A stretch of 64,000 nucleotides of DNA from positions 992,001 to 1,056,000 of the forward strand of contig JAGMVK010000020.1 of NCBI GenBank assembly GCA_020747065.1, in the 5' to 3' direction. Origin of the DNA: Cadophora sp. MPI-SDFR-AT-0126 (Eukaryota; Ascomycota; Leotiomycetes; Helotiales; Ploettnerulaceae). Below the pieces are notes generated by a model. The model ran no database searches, had not been told where the DNA came from, and saw nothing but the letters and a program-made list of their open reading frames with translations. Position 1 is the stretch's first letter. Each line of letters starts with the position of its first letter. Both the position numbers and the translations under genes were made by a program. Shown here in pieces: positions 10,106 to 21,650 of this stretch.

Positions 10106-10732
10106 GACATCTGGATGCTCAAAGTTCGGATGGCCCTCCTTCATGACCTCAAGGATCTCCTTGGCAAACTTTCGATTCTCCTGTAGTTGAAGAACATTAT
10201 GATGTAGTTTCTCCATGATTTCGGCTACATTATCAAACTGTTCACTATATCCCGGTTCCGGTTAGATCGAGCGTTGTTTCAAATCCAAGATTCAAGCCTC
10301 ACCTGCTGAGACTCTGCAACATCAAATTAATACTCGTCTTGTATCTCTCCAACTCCGCTCTCAACTCCAAAACATCTTCTTTCTTCCAATGCCACTTAAC
10401 ACACTTAGTCACCTGTCCCTTGATTGAATAGTCTCCTTGGTCTTGATCTTTGATTTTACAACCAGCGCCTCGATTTTCCCAAGTGTGTCCCGGCACCCAA
10501 TGAACACTACTTTCGATTCATCGGCCCATTTCTGCAAGAGCACTTGATGGCTTTCTTGTCGACTCTCAATCAGGCCTTTGAGTCGTGTGAGGACAAAGTT
10601 GAAGATGCTAAGCTCGGTGGTCAGGTCTTCGATGTAGCGAGGCGCGTCTTTGATAGCGTCGAGGTACTGGTAAAGGCTGAGAAGCACTTTTGTACAAGTC
10701 AGACAGAGCGCAGGGATCGATACCGGATCCAT
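10106..10732 (-). pseudogene. N-terminal part of a STAND/NLR-type protein, truncated
   Basis: From ATG 10732 the protein begins MDPVSIPALCLTC followed by helical sequence (LYQYLDAIKDAPRYIEDL, LTTELSIFNFVLTRL), which matches the alpha-helical N-terminal domain common at the start of fungal NACHT/STAND proteins and related orphans. A second block (VKWHWKKEDVLELRAELERYKTSINL) is typical of the same domain but lies in another frame, so an indel or a missed tiny intron lies near 10430. A clean intron (GTGAGG...ATAG, about 10240-10305) leads to a short coiled region. There is no NACHT or repeat domain: the reading collides tail to tail with the tyrosinase relic near 10100. It is called a fragment. 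A small stand-alone helical protein is the alternative. Confidence 0.55.
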
Positions 10733-11472
10733 TTCGAAGGCGAAAATTGCACGATGACAAGGAGGTTATGAAGGGGAGGTGTTATCTTATTCATAAATGC
10801 GCTGCTTCCGTATGGCTGAGAGTTGGTGGTGGCGGTGCGGTACAGCTCTCCTCTCTTCGCCGCCGACCTCATCCCTCAAGACGAGGCGAAATCAACTTGG
10901 GTCCATGCTACCATTGCGCAACGACTTGGTTTCTTTAAACAGCATAATTGAAACGCTTGATCACAAGTATAAAAAAAAATCCACCTCGCTTGCAGAGCCA
11001 CCCATACAGCATCACCTCCACCTTGCAACCGGACCTGATTTAAAGATATTCTATATGCTCCTTCTTTGAGCTTTTGTCATTATTAATTCGACGCTCACAA
11101 AGGATTTTTTAGATCATAGAACAAATAGTTTTTAATGCGGTCGGTAGAACTGAAGGAGATGGAGGGGTTGGGAGACACCTGGGTACTTGTGCGACTACAG
11201 ATCATTCGTTGCAGCCTGGTCAATCACTGGCCCCCGAAGAGATACGGACTACAGAGGTGCAATAGCTATGTAGCCCAGAAATGAAGCACCCAAAATTCCG
11301 CTACCCGCCATGACTGTTGCTTCATCAATACCTACGACCAACGCAAAAACCGATGATTTGAAAATGAATCCTACACGGGCTCGAGTGGAGAAATATCTTC
11401 AATGAAATCGAGACCCCAAAAGGCAGTGCCAAAGTTGAATAAAACTTTGTGATTCAAAATCCTGTTCCGTCA
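10733..11472. other. Intergenic, no gene seen
   Basis: It contains a short A-rich run near 10971 and the downstream flank of the cell-surface gene. Part of that flank (about 11380-11472) is the source of the duplicated fragment at 1.65-1.75 kb. Confidence 0.4.
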
Positions 11473-12555
11473 CTATAACAAAATGACTATGATCAAAGCC
11501 CATAAGTAGAACCGTAGATACCAGCCGCGTCCTGCTTCCGCACTCAACCTTCTTCCACTAGATTTCGTCGAGGTAGTCACCGCCTGAGAAGCATTCTGAC
11601 AAATCGAACAACACCCAGTCTCAATCAACTGTACTCCTCCAGCAGCCATACCATCAAGCGGATACGCACCATCAATCTCACTCCCCAGCACCGGCCCCTT
11701 CGTGATCAACGGCCACCCCGGCACCGTAGCCGAAGTCTCACCCGCAACCAACCAACCCACTCCCCTCTCATCCGTCGTCACGCTCACCACATCACTCCCC
11801 AGACTCACCGTCCCCCCAAATTGCACAGTCCTATTGCCCTCCACGACAAACCTCGGAACCGTCGTCGGATTCGGATTAATCCACATCGCGGTCCCACTCT
11901 GCCACGGATTCTGCGTCGTCTGTCCGCCAGGAATCAAATCATCTGTGAACGTCCACACGAGTCCCGGCCGCCCGCGAACATCTCCCCAGCCCCCGGTACC
12001 TTGAGCAGAGTACGTTGAGGAGCGACCGCCGCTACCGAAGACCATGCAGCGTACATCGCTGTAGGTGCGAGTTACACCTGGGCTGATGATACCTAGTTCG
12101 GGGAGCCATGTGATGGAGGCGGTGATTGAGACAATGGGGTTGAAGGAGCAGATTTTGCTGGTGAGGGAGAGGGTTATGGGGTGAGACTCGGCGAGGATGG
12201 TGCCCGAGAAGAGGAAGACTGTTTCGGGGGGTGCGGAGGTGAAGGTTTGGGAGTTGAGGGTCAAGTTTGGATTGGGAAGGGCGGATGATGAAGATGTTGT
12301 GGCGGACAGTAGAGAATCATCGAGTGGAGAGGTTCCTGTGGTACTTGATGATGTTGTTGAGTCTGGTATTGGGATGATGCGTTTGTATTGGGCGTGAAGT
12401 GGAGTTGGTTCAGGAATCTGGGGTAGGTGTTGTGGAGGTTGTGCTAACAAGGTGAGTTTTGGGGAATGTTATACTTTCGTCGTGAAGGATGGCCTACCTG
12501 ACTGAGAATAGATGAGTTCAGCGAGATAAAACCAAAGAAGGGCCGAGAGCAACAT
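11473..12555 (-). CDS. Secreted, probably GPI-anchored cell-surface protein
   Basis: Two exons: 12498-12555 and 11473-12443, with a 54-nt intron (GTAGGC...TTAG). The first exon encodes a signal peptide (MLLSALLWFYLAELIYSQS). The mature protein begins with a Pro/Gln and then a Ser/Thr-rich stretch (SSSTTGTSPL and similar), followed by a beta-rich region without a family I recognise, with a Cys near SKICSF and a Cys pair in ETGCCSICQN. The C-terminus ends in a short basic segment and a hydrophobic tail (YLWALIIVILL), as expected for a GPI signal. The total is about 342 residues and the frame is intact. Its last third is copied as a relic near 1.7 kb, evidence that this gene was part of a segmental duplication. 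Function is unknown; a wall or surface role is inferred only from the targeting signals. Confidence 0.72.
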
Positions 12556-15500
12556 TGTCTTTATCGTAAATGACATGTCGAGCCGTTATACACGAATCTC
12601 CCACACCTTTCACCGCCCCCCAAAATCCACCGTTCAGCCAACCTGACAGCTCATTCAGGGCGGAGAGCGTCTTGGCCTCGCAACTCCAGTCGGTGTCTAC
12701 TTATTCTCACTTAAAGCTCTTGAGACGATTCTGTATTGTAGACCCGACTTCATGAATGAGGGCTGAGGTTGACCATTGCTGCGCCGCACATGGCGATTCA
12801 GGCTGATCTCACGCTCCCATATTTAGACGAAATCCTCCGAACTTTCTGGGCGCCAAGCTTAACATCTGAACAGGACTAAAACATGATGCCGAAAAGCAAG
12901 CTTGTAAAGAGACAAGGATACTTAGGAATAATGACAATAGAATGGCAAGGCATGCACTTACTGGTGATATGAAGATGTTTCTTGTCCCGTAGCCACTATA
13001 GTCCAGTTCCATTAAACATGAATGGAAAGCCAGCTAGCTCTGAATTATGACAGAAGTTATCTGAATAGTGAGTGATGGAATCGATTACACGACGTGAGAA
13101 CATTGGCAGAACAATCATGGATAGAGCTTAAGATGGCGCAGATAACAATTGAAGAGGGACGGGACAATTGTGCAAGACGGAGAGGGAGACGGCCTCAAAT
13201 GAGAATGTAACAGCACTTGGCTTTCAACGTGCTACTTTGTGATCTGACATCCCGAGTGATCGTGGACGTATGGTTGAAGGTGGAAGCGACCGCGACGAAG
13301 AACCAGTAGTACTGGAACAAAAGTGAAGTTCACGTGATGCTATCATTCTGAATATCCCCATCGGGTTCGAAGTCAACCCTGCGAGCAAGCGATCAGATCT
13401 ACCAACTCCAATAATACACACACATACACACTTACTGCCAAAAACACAAATCTAAGACAAAGATCGAGGGATTCAGAACCCCGCTCCCAGCATCAAGCCC
13501 TCGCCCTGATTCCTTCGATATGTGTAGGGAACATGGACCAGGCTGGTGAACTCAAATTCAACGCGTCGGAGATGAGGTTGAATTCTCCATTAGTCTTGAA
13601 TTGACAACATAACACAACATTATTAGAAGAACGGCGCGTACGGAGGTAAGGCACGGAGGTAAGGCAGGCTGATTCTCAGCGAGGCTTTTGATGCCTGTCG
13701 GCAAGGAAGGATCAAAATTCCAAGGATGATACGCATATGTATGGGACCTGAAGACTTCCCGCAAGTTGGACCGTCCTTGACCCCAACTTCCAGATCCAGC
13801 TCGGACATGCCAATTCCGCACTGGACGTCACTTGTTCCTGCTCCAAAACGGAACGAACCCCAACGAAAACCTCAAATACACAAACAGAGGGGATCTTCCC
13901 GAGACGTCGGCTCGACCGTCTGGTCTCGAAATTGGTGCTGCTGAGGAGCAAGAACACGGCAAAGGGCAACGGCAACGGGTTCTTCACGGCGTGTGAACTT
14001 AAGACTGTCGCCTCATCCCATCCCGAGCGAACGGGTCCTTCAGCATGTGCCGCCTCGTGTGGAAATGAGATAAGATGAAGCCTCCCTCAACCACGGCACA
14101 AACCCACGATTCAAAAATCCTGACCCAACCTCCCCGAACACCTACCTCCGTTGGAGATCCATCGCGCCACCCGTCGAGCCGCGTGCTGATCACCGACTCC
14201 ATCAATATCGAACCGGTCCTCCCCGGTTCACAGTCCCGCCGAATCCGAAAATCCTAGCCTGCCAATTCATATATAAACTGGAGTCTGTCTCCACAGTTCA
14301 ATGTATTTCAAAAAAGCCAACCAGCATAGGCAGGGCGAGTGATGACGCTATCGAAGAAGAGCTATATGAAAATATGTGCGAAAGAGGAGTCAGTAATATA
14401 TTTCTGCGGTTGTTTGCTGCTTGAACCTTGAAGCGAGGATTGAGGATGCAGTTGGAAGGAAATTGCAATTGGGTTTTGGCGGGGTGGAACTAGGGAATTG
14501 GCCGGATTGGAGGCGCTTGAGGCCTAGAGATGTTGGGAAATTCGAGTGAGATGACGAGACTGAGGGACCCAGTGCGGTTCGGGGTCGAACGGATGCATTT
14601 AGCCGTTATCGTCGAAGAAAACGGGAAGAACGTGGTGTTGGAACATTCTGATGATTGAGACTGAGCGCATCGAGCTGTTTTACATGCAAGGTATCTCGGG
14701 TCCGGAGATCGATCGAGACGCAGACACGGGATGAACTTCAAACGGATCTCGACAAGCGAAGAAGTGATCAGGCTGCGTAGATTTCGCATCCGAGCTCAAT
14801 TATTCAGACTTTTCGACCTGTCGAAGTTCGAGTGAAGCAAGAGATGCAAGTGTCATGATGTTTTTACAACTTCATCTCTTTCACATCGCCAAGTTATGCG
14901 TGCTCAGATGTGCACATGCTGGGGTCCCTGGGCCGCCAGACTATTATTGGCTCCAACCGCAGACTCGGATCTTGACTTGCAGCGGGCTCGGTGTGAAGCG
15001 AATCAACCTGAAACGCTGGACCAGAGAAGTCGGGTGACAAGTCTTGACAACTGTGCCCCTTGAAATCGAAATCGGGATGGTGCTTTTCACGATGACTTGC
15101 TGTGAGAAGACAGCTTGGTGGAATTCTGGCCAGTTGTTAATAAGAGGATGTCGTGTTATTCGGACCAATTGGTATGATTGCCTCTTCTGGGCTCGAATAT
15201 TGATTGACTCCGATATGTCGCCACTCAGACCCAAAATATTCTTGTTCATTCAGCTGGTCCCTCGTCTGTGTGTTTCGCCTCGGCTGGCAGCTGTGGATTT
15301 TCCGTGCTTCACTGGCCAAGTCTCTTTCTACGCCAAGGTCAGGATTCGGAAGGATTTGATTGACTATTGATGTTCCCTTAAAGCAGCCTGTTGAATACGA
15401 GGTCCAGGGCGTTACGGGCCCCCGTGAGAGTTTTCACAGTAGGACGGATGGCACACTGTGCGACGGTGAAGACCCTGGAGAGATATATCCCCAACGCTGC

Positions 15501-17429
15501 TTTAAGAACTCAAAGAAATCACTATCAAACCTTGAAAATGCCCGACCCCTCACCGCGGACGCCTCACGTCGCCCGGGATCGAAACTCGAGTGAACAGCTG
15601 CCGTGGTTGGTGTCGCTTCATTGTGTGACAGGCCAGGCCTTTGGAGCCACTGAAGCCACAACTCACAGACCACTGTGGACCCGGTCCTTGGAGTGATAGC
15701 GTTGGTGTGTTTCTGCTTGAGCCTTCTGCGCCGGCGACAGGGGCTCAATTGGGCCCAACTTGCGGGCCAGTTCTGTGCAAGCAGTCAGGATTGAAGGAAG
15801 GGTATCGCATCGCATTTTTCATCCTTCACAGGCTCTCCCAGCAAGCAATACGAACAACCTCTCAGCCCTCTCACCACTCGATGAACGGGATTCTCGCAGT
15901 GCCTCATCGCCCCATCACGGTATCCAATCGCTGACCTCACAGCTCATTTCCCCTGCTAGGCCGACTGACTGCGTGCGTTGATTTTGTCTTTCGTCTTGCG
16001 ATACCCGTAAACTTTTGCCCCTCAAGGCTCGTGAACGACTTCCCAGCTCTTCGCCCGTTTTCCCTTTCCTTGCCTTGCCTTGCCATCGGCTGCACTCTGG
16101 GACGGACAACTTCCATTCTTCGACCTTGCGCTTCAGCATTGCTTGATCGCCCGAGAGCTCGAAGCTCCAGTATTCTTTGGTGTAGTGCTACTTCACGGGT
16201 ACGGAGGTACAGAGAAGGAGAGACGTGACTCGGCATCTGAAACGGAAACGACAAACGAACACAACTTCCCACACCTTACCTCCCGTTTCGGCTCCCCTCT
16301 TGCCCTTTCGTCTTCATCCCCGGCAGCTTCGAAAGCTCCCACGGTCAATCGTCCTGTTTTCCTGGAAACGAGGAGTCGTCGAGACGACAATCCTAGGACG
16401 AAAGAGACGGAGACGGAGAATTCATCCCACGTTTGAAGAGTTGGACAGTGGTACTCTTTTGTACCGGTTTGGTACTAAGGTACGTCGCTCGAGCACAGAA
16501 AAGCAGTGGGGGACAGCAAACAGGTGGACTTCGCATGAGGGATTGACACCAGCCTCCGAAACGTCAAATGTAACAACACCATCCTTTTCTCGTCGTCCAT
16601 CAACCACTTTGACTTGGGGTCTCAGGAGGTCGCACGCGATCGGGCCAAGCTGCCGACGGTCGACGACGGCAGGCCTGCACATCAAACCGTCATCCAATTG
16701 ACCATTTAGTGCTATCCCCAAAGTTGGGTTTCGAATCTTCTACGCTGTGGATCTTTGTTCGACTGTGGATGAACTTCTTTCTCGTCGTCGTCGTCGTCAT
16801 CCTGCTTCCCTCACTGCTTCATTCTATCACCCGCTGGCGCTGGATGAGGTCGTCATCATCGCTAACACTAATCGCGCAGGATCGTTGAAGTTGGGGGAAT
16901 TCAAGAAATTCATCACGGTTTCGTCTCACCTGGTCAGCCGTTTCGATTCAGTACACACACCGGTTGAAATGCAACACCACGATTTTTGATTGATTCAACT
17001 GCCGCTTCCCCTTCGATATAAACCACGATCTTTGTCTATTCATTTCGGCTCCTAGTGACCGACCACACTCTTTAGCAACTTACTATTCTTACACTGGAGT
17101 TCGACCACTTCCGTATCTTTACGCAAAACTTTCAATTCACAGTTTGTTCCAGCTGAAAATTATACGAATCAGCTCTAAGACTTGCGACATTCGACTGGCC
17201 GCAGCAATTCCTATTTTCGTTGCAGGAACACTCAAAAGCAATTTCATTTGAACAGCATACGGCTCCGCGCATATTAATCCCAGGTTCTACGGCTTCATGC
17301 ATATGCAAACGCGATAAAAGGAAAGGATCCGAGTAGTGGGTTGGTCACGAGGCCGAGTTTCTCGAAACCACCTTATATAGCCGGAACACTCGCGATCACG
17401 CATTTCAAGCTTCAATCGCTATTCTTGAA
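12556..17429. other. Long intergenic region (4.9 kb), no gene called
   Basis: Many short ORFs occur on both strands, none with a start, consistent codon use or a domain I recognise. A tandem copy of a 13-bp unit (acggaggtaaggc) lies near 13637-13664, a TATA-like sequence at 14270-14277, and a CGT run near 16780. The last kilobase is pyrimidine-rich and probably holds the promoter and 5' UTR of the gene that starts at 17430. An unannotated non-coding RNA or a fast-evolving gene cannot be ruled out by eye. Confidence 0.4.
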
Positions 17430-20258
17430 ATGAATCAGCAGCAATGGCAACCGCCCTCCAGGATTCCTGGTGCGCCTGGAGCGGGAGGCTCGGTGAGGAG
17501 AGCAAGAGAGAGGATGGCAGCAGGATTACCGCCGGCCATGCCAGAACCGGCACCCCAAGGAAGACTGTATGAGCCACCACGGATGGCTGCATCAAACCAA
17601 CCGGCAAGTCGAATTCGAGCTCCAATGCCGGTAGCTACGTCTGGACCGAAGAATGGACAGGCTCCAATTGGAGTTGCAATATCGAGACCAACACAAATTC
17701 CGCAGTGGCCTTTGGCTGGCGCTGCTGAGCCAGGCCAACAATACCAACCACCTGCAGGTCGAGGCCCACCACCACAGCGACCACCGCGACCCAGCCAGGT
17801 TCCTTCAATACTGGAGATCTCCCGACTGCAGGAAGGCGCACAAACTCAGCAGTATGCGAAGCGGACCCAAGAACAACTGGACCAACAATATGAGAGGGAA
17901 AGACGGGAGGAGGAAGATATGATTTCGCCAATCGTGGCATCACCAATGACCATGTCTTCCCGGCCGTCAACATTATCGTCTGTTGGATCGATACCAGATT
18001 TTCCTGTTCCTGTGGCTCCTGGTCCGCCACGAAGGAGCGCCAACCTTGGACCACCACCCAGTGCACGACGTGGCGCCTCTTCATACTACTCACAAGCATC
18101 CTTCGTCTCTCCTATCCCCGAGGAGAGCCCGCGATCACGAACGACCCATCTGTCGTACGCCTCGAGTGCTGCCATACCAACAAGTTGGGGCTCGAATTCT
18201 CCACGATACCCATACGACGAGGACGATTACGAGGATGAGAGCGTATATGACGGAGACTTTAATAAATCGCCCACAACTGAGGAAGGTCGCGAATCTAGAG
18301 GGTCGGCGGACGATAATGATGATAGAGGATTGATCCGAAGCGCAAGTTTTGGACGAAGAGCGAAGCCTTCCATGATCACAACGAAGAGTTCGGAGAGGAT
18401 AGAACCTCGACCTTCGCCAGTGCCCCAACAGAAACCAATACAGATGACAAAGTTGGAAAAAATGGGAATCGTTCCAATGCCAGGTAATGAGGAGTCTGGT
18501 GCTACAACGAGTAACGGTAATGGCAATGGTCTGGAGAGGAAGGAGTCACAGAGGAACACAGTCTGGCCTATAATTGGAGATGTCAACTCTCCTCTTGCGT
18601 CGGGTACGGGTCTGATTGACAAGTCAACTTCATCCTCCGAGGAGACAGTTCCTACGCTTGCGAGGGCGTTGACAACAAATGATGCAACTCCCGCTTATGC
18701 CGCAAACTTCTCGGACTCCAATGCCAATGCGATGCTTGGGGCATATAATGCTGCAAGCTCTCTTCAACCTCCTGGAACGCAACCCACGCGAACACCTAGT
18801 CCTGGCAATGGGTTCAGCAGGTTATCCGCTGTTCGACGTCCGCCACGGCTTGATATGGATGCTGTTAGAGATGCGGAGGCGAGAGGTAGTTTGACGAGTT
18901 TGCCAGACTTGATCAGACGAGCAACACGATTGGCAGCCATGATGGATAGAGGGAAGAGACCCGGTAGTCGTTTGGCGTTGAACGATTTCCCTAGCCAGGA
19001 CGACTTTGCTAGGGACAAGGAGATGGGCAGTAAGTTTTTCCCCATACTTTCGTTTGGCATTCGTCTGACTTTATTAGTTCGCTCTGACGAGAAACATCGA
19101 TCCGGTTTCTCGGGAATGCTTGCATCGTTTCCACCTCCTGGAGTTCAAACTCCCCGAGGCGATACACCCACCCGTCCCATGTCGGCTTGGCCTTCAGGAT
19201 TTGACGCACAAGCCGGTAATGGACAGGATGGGAAGAAGCAAAAGAAGCCTCGTCGCTGCTGTGGATTGCCTTGCTGGGGATTTTTCCTGGTCGTTGTCAT
19301 TCTATTAATCATCATCGCAGCAGCGGTTGTCGTTCCTCTCGAGCTCCTCGTTCTCAACAAGACCAAATCTTCGAGTACTGGAGCTACAACCGCAGCGTCA
19401 TGTCAAGCCAATGCAGCCACGGCTTGTCAAAATGGCGGTTCATCCGTCGTTGATAACGGTGCTTGCGCTTGTATATGCACAAATGGCTTCACGGGCTCTA
19501 CATGTACCTCTGCCAATGCCACGGGATGTGCAACAGTCACAATGTCCGGCTCATCATTTACAAACGTTACTCTTGGCCAATCCATATCTCGCCTAATTTC
19601 AGGAAGCCAAACAAATTACTCAATCCCACTGTCCGAGAGTATCATCCTCGCGCGCTTTAATTCCGGCAACGTATCCTGCGCCACCGAAAATGCTTTAGTT
19701 ACCTTCCAAGGCCGGTCTGAACGAATCGGGGCAGCCAGCGATCTGGTATTTTCGTCAACAAGCTCGGCTGCCGTCCCCTCCGCCTCGGCTCAAAATGCCC
19801 GACGTCAAGACCCAGCAGCAACCACCACAACCGCCCCAGTAGCAGCCGCAACAAACAACGGCATCGTCTATGACCCCTCTGCAACTAACGTCCCCTCCCC
19901 CGGCACGTCGACATCAGCTTCATCCTCCGACCCGCAAGCCGTCTTTAGCATCACCGAAGAAGTCCTTGATTTTGCCCGGGTAGCAGTCCTATACGTCCTC
20001 CAGCAAGATGCGCTCGAGAACGCAATCACCGCTCAGAGCAGTCTGCAGACTTGGTTCAAGGGCCAGAGTTACACCAATCAGGCGGCTATGAATGTCAGTC
20101 TCGGTCATGGCAATGTTGTCAACCTCCTAGCGTTCCAGGTTGATACTGGGAATGGGACGGTTGGCGCTAAGAATGCTAGTTTGTCGTACGGCAAAATGAG
20201 GAGGGAAGTCGAGAGGAGAGTGTATAGGAGGAGTTTACCGTTGTTTGATGTGCGATGA
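17430..20258 (+). CDS. Single-pass membrane protein with EGF-like module
   Basis: One long frame from ATG 17430 to TGA 20258. An in-phase 48-nt intron is likely at about 19031-19078 (GTAAGT...ATTAG), giving about 926 residues instead of 942. The first 600 residues are Pro/Gln/Ser-rich and probably disordered. They are followed by a basic patch (KKQKKPRR) with a Cys pair, then one transmembrane helix (FFLVVVILLIIIAAAVVV). The positive-inside rule puts the long N-terminus in the cytosol. Outside, a Cys-rich block (about residues 657-692 of the unspliced frame) has the spacing and ending of an EGF-like repeat (CQNGG...CACICTNGFTGSTC). It is followed by a Ser/Thr-rich stretch and a domain with NxS/T sites. 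Orthologous architecture is common in Pezizomycotina, possibly as a wall-sensor or adhesion protein; the role is inference. Confidence 0.85.
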   Translation: MNQQQWQPPSRIPGAPGAGGSVRRARERMAAGLPPAMPEPAPQGRLYEPPRMAASNQPASRIRAPMPVATSGPKNGQAPIGVAISRPTQIPQWPLAGAAEPGQQYQPPAGRGPPPQRPPRPSQVPSILEISRLQEGAQTQQYAKRTQEQLDQQYERERREEEDMISPIVASPMTMSSRPSTLSSVGSIPDFPVPVAPGPPRRSANLGPPPSARRGASSYYSQASFVSPIPEESPRSRTTHLSYASSAAIPTSWGSNSPRYPYDEDDYEDESVYDGDFNKSPTTEEGRESRGSADDNDDRGLIRSASFGRRAKPSMITTKSSERIEPRPSPVPQQKPIQMTKLEKMGIVPMPGNEESGATTSNGNGNGLERKESQRNTVWPIIGDVNSPLASGTGLIDKSTSSSEETVPTLARALTTNDATPAYAANFSDSNANAMLGAYNAASSLQPPGTQPTRTPSPGNGFSRLSAVRRPPRLDMDAVRDAEARGSLTSLPDLIRRATRLAAMMDRGKRPGSRLALNDFPSQDDFARDKEMGSKFFPILSFGIRLTLLVRSDEKHRSGFSGMLASFPPPGVQTPRGDTPTRPMSAWPSGFDAQAGNGQDGKKQKKPRRCCGLPCWGFFLVVVILLIIIAAAVVVPLELLVLNKTKSSSTGATTAASCQANAATACQNGGSSVVDNGACACICTNGFTGSTCTSANATGCATVTMSGSSFTNVTLGQSISRLISGSQTNYSIPLSESIILARFNSGNVSCATENALVTFQGRSERIGAASDLVFSSTSSAAVPSASAQNARRQDPAATTTTAPVAAATNNGIVYDPSATNVPSPGTSTSASSSDPQAVFSITEEVLDFARVAVLYVLQQDALENAITAQSSLQTWFKGQSYTNQAAMNVSLGHGNVVNLLAFQVDTGNGTVGAKNASLSYGKMRREVERRVYRRSLPLFDVR

Positions 20259-21650
20259 GGTGAAGAGGGGTGTTGAGTGAGCATATGATGATATTGACGG
20301 CTTTTCTTATACCATATTTCCATTTCTGTTGATTTGTCTGGAGGACAAATGAAGATGAGAATGGAAAAGCATGAAGAAGAATGAGTGTCAGAGTAGATGG
20401 GGCTCTGACTTGTATATACTGCCCTCGCCAGCTCTATGGCTTTTTCTTTACTCCTTTTTGTGTTGATTCGTTCCGATATACCTTTTTCGTTCTGTATTCC
20501 TTTTACGTCTATGTTCGATTTGCTGGGGAGAAGAGCTCTGCGAGTGAGCAGAACGGGAGGGGAGAGGAGGGGGCGATGAAGGAAGAGGTTTTGTATGTTC
20601 TTGATGGATGGATGTAATTGTGATTTGCAAGGGAAGATGGAGGATAGGAGGCAGGGAGGACTGTATCATAGGTTGCTTGAGGGGCTAAGTGGGAGGAGAG
20701 GGAAGAGAGGCACAGGAGGGGAAGAGGCGTGAGATTGAGGGAGGGGAGGAGGAGGACTGCACCGAAAGGAGTCGTGTTGTTGATTGCATGCTGGCAGGTA
20801 AATCTTAATGGAATCTTTATGGATTTATGAACTACAGTCTTGTGTGTCTCCGCTGTTTGGTGTGAGTTGTTTTACTGGTTCTTGATAAAGGTTCGCTTGG
20901 CTGGGGAAGGGAAGGTTCTGGCTGGCTAAGCAGATGGCAGATGCGTCATTCTACTAGTGACTGAAGGTTGTTGAGTTGATTAAGAAGTTGTCACTTGTAA
21001 CTGGTATCTTCCACAAGAGAAGACGAGACCGACTACGTTCAGCCTGAGTAGCTGGCATCGAAGAGTTATTCCGGGTTCAAGAACGAAACATACCAGCGTC
21101 CAGCCGGATTCCTCACGGTCCAAAATGCCAGACCCCTTGCGCTGACCCAAAGGCCCCAAGGCCCTCTGGCGGTATCTAGGTGTAGAGAGATTATTGATGA
21201 ATGAAATATCGATCATTCGTGGCTGATTATTATCTTTTGGTGGAGTGGGGGAAAGAAAGTAGTTCCAGGCCAAAGTCGGTCATGATGAATGATGGAGCTA
21301 AACTCTGAAGGAGATGAGGAAATGGATTTACATTAAACCTGCTTCAGCGAGGAGAGTAGTGGAGATTACTGGTAAGAAAGTACGAGCTAGTGGGATGTTG
21401 AGAATATATAAGTCCTCGCACAGGTGTGTTTTGATCTAGCCAAATTTGGCACGGGATGAGTGTAAGCGCGTCGATGTTTCCCAGCGGTCGATACGAGCCG
21501 GCCCGCGAAATCAATACAGGTAGTTGCAGATATAGGGCAGCTATTCATAGGTATGAGATATCGATACATTTGAAGTCCTAATTCTGAGAAGCACCATAAG
21601 AAGTACCAGTCGGACTATATCTAATCAGACCAGCCAGCATTACTCCCACC
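20259..21650. other. Intergenic between convergent genes
   Basis: It lies between the 3' ends of the EGF-like membrane protein and the ATP-grasp gene. It is G-rich near 20540-20760, with runs of GGGAGG on the plus strand. No gene was recognised. Confidence 0.45.

Noticed and set aside
11473..12555. Ribosomal peptide precursor for the UstYa/tyrosinase pair
   Set aside because: It has a signal peptide but no repeated core peptides or Kex2 sites, and it carries a GPI-type tail.
13355..13400. tRNA-like B box (gggttcgaagtc)
   Set aside because: There is no matching A box, acceptor stem or cloverleaf around it.
12556..17429. A hidden large gene in the 4.9 kb gap
   Set aside because: Short ORFs on both strands do not join into a phase-consistent series and show no domain; left as non-coding.
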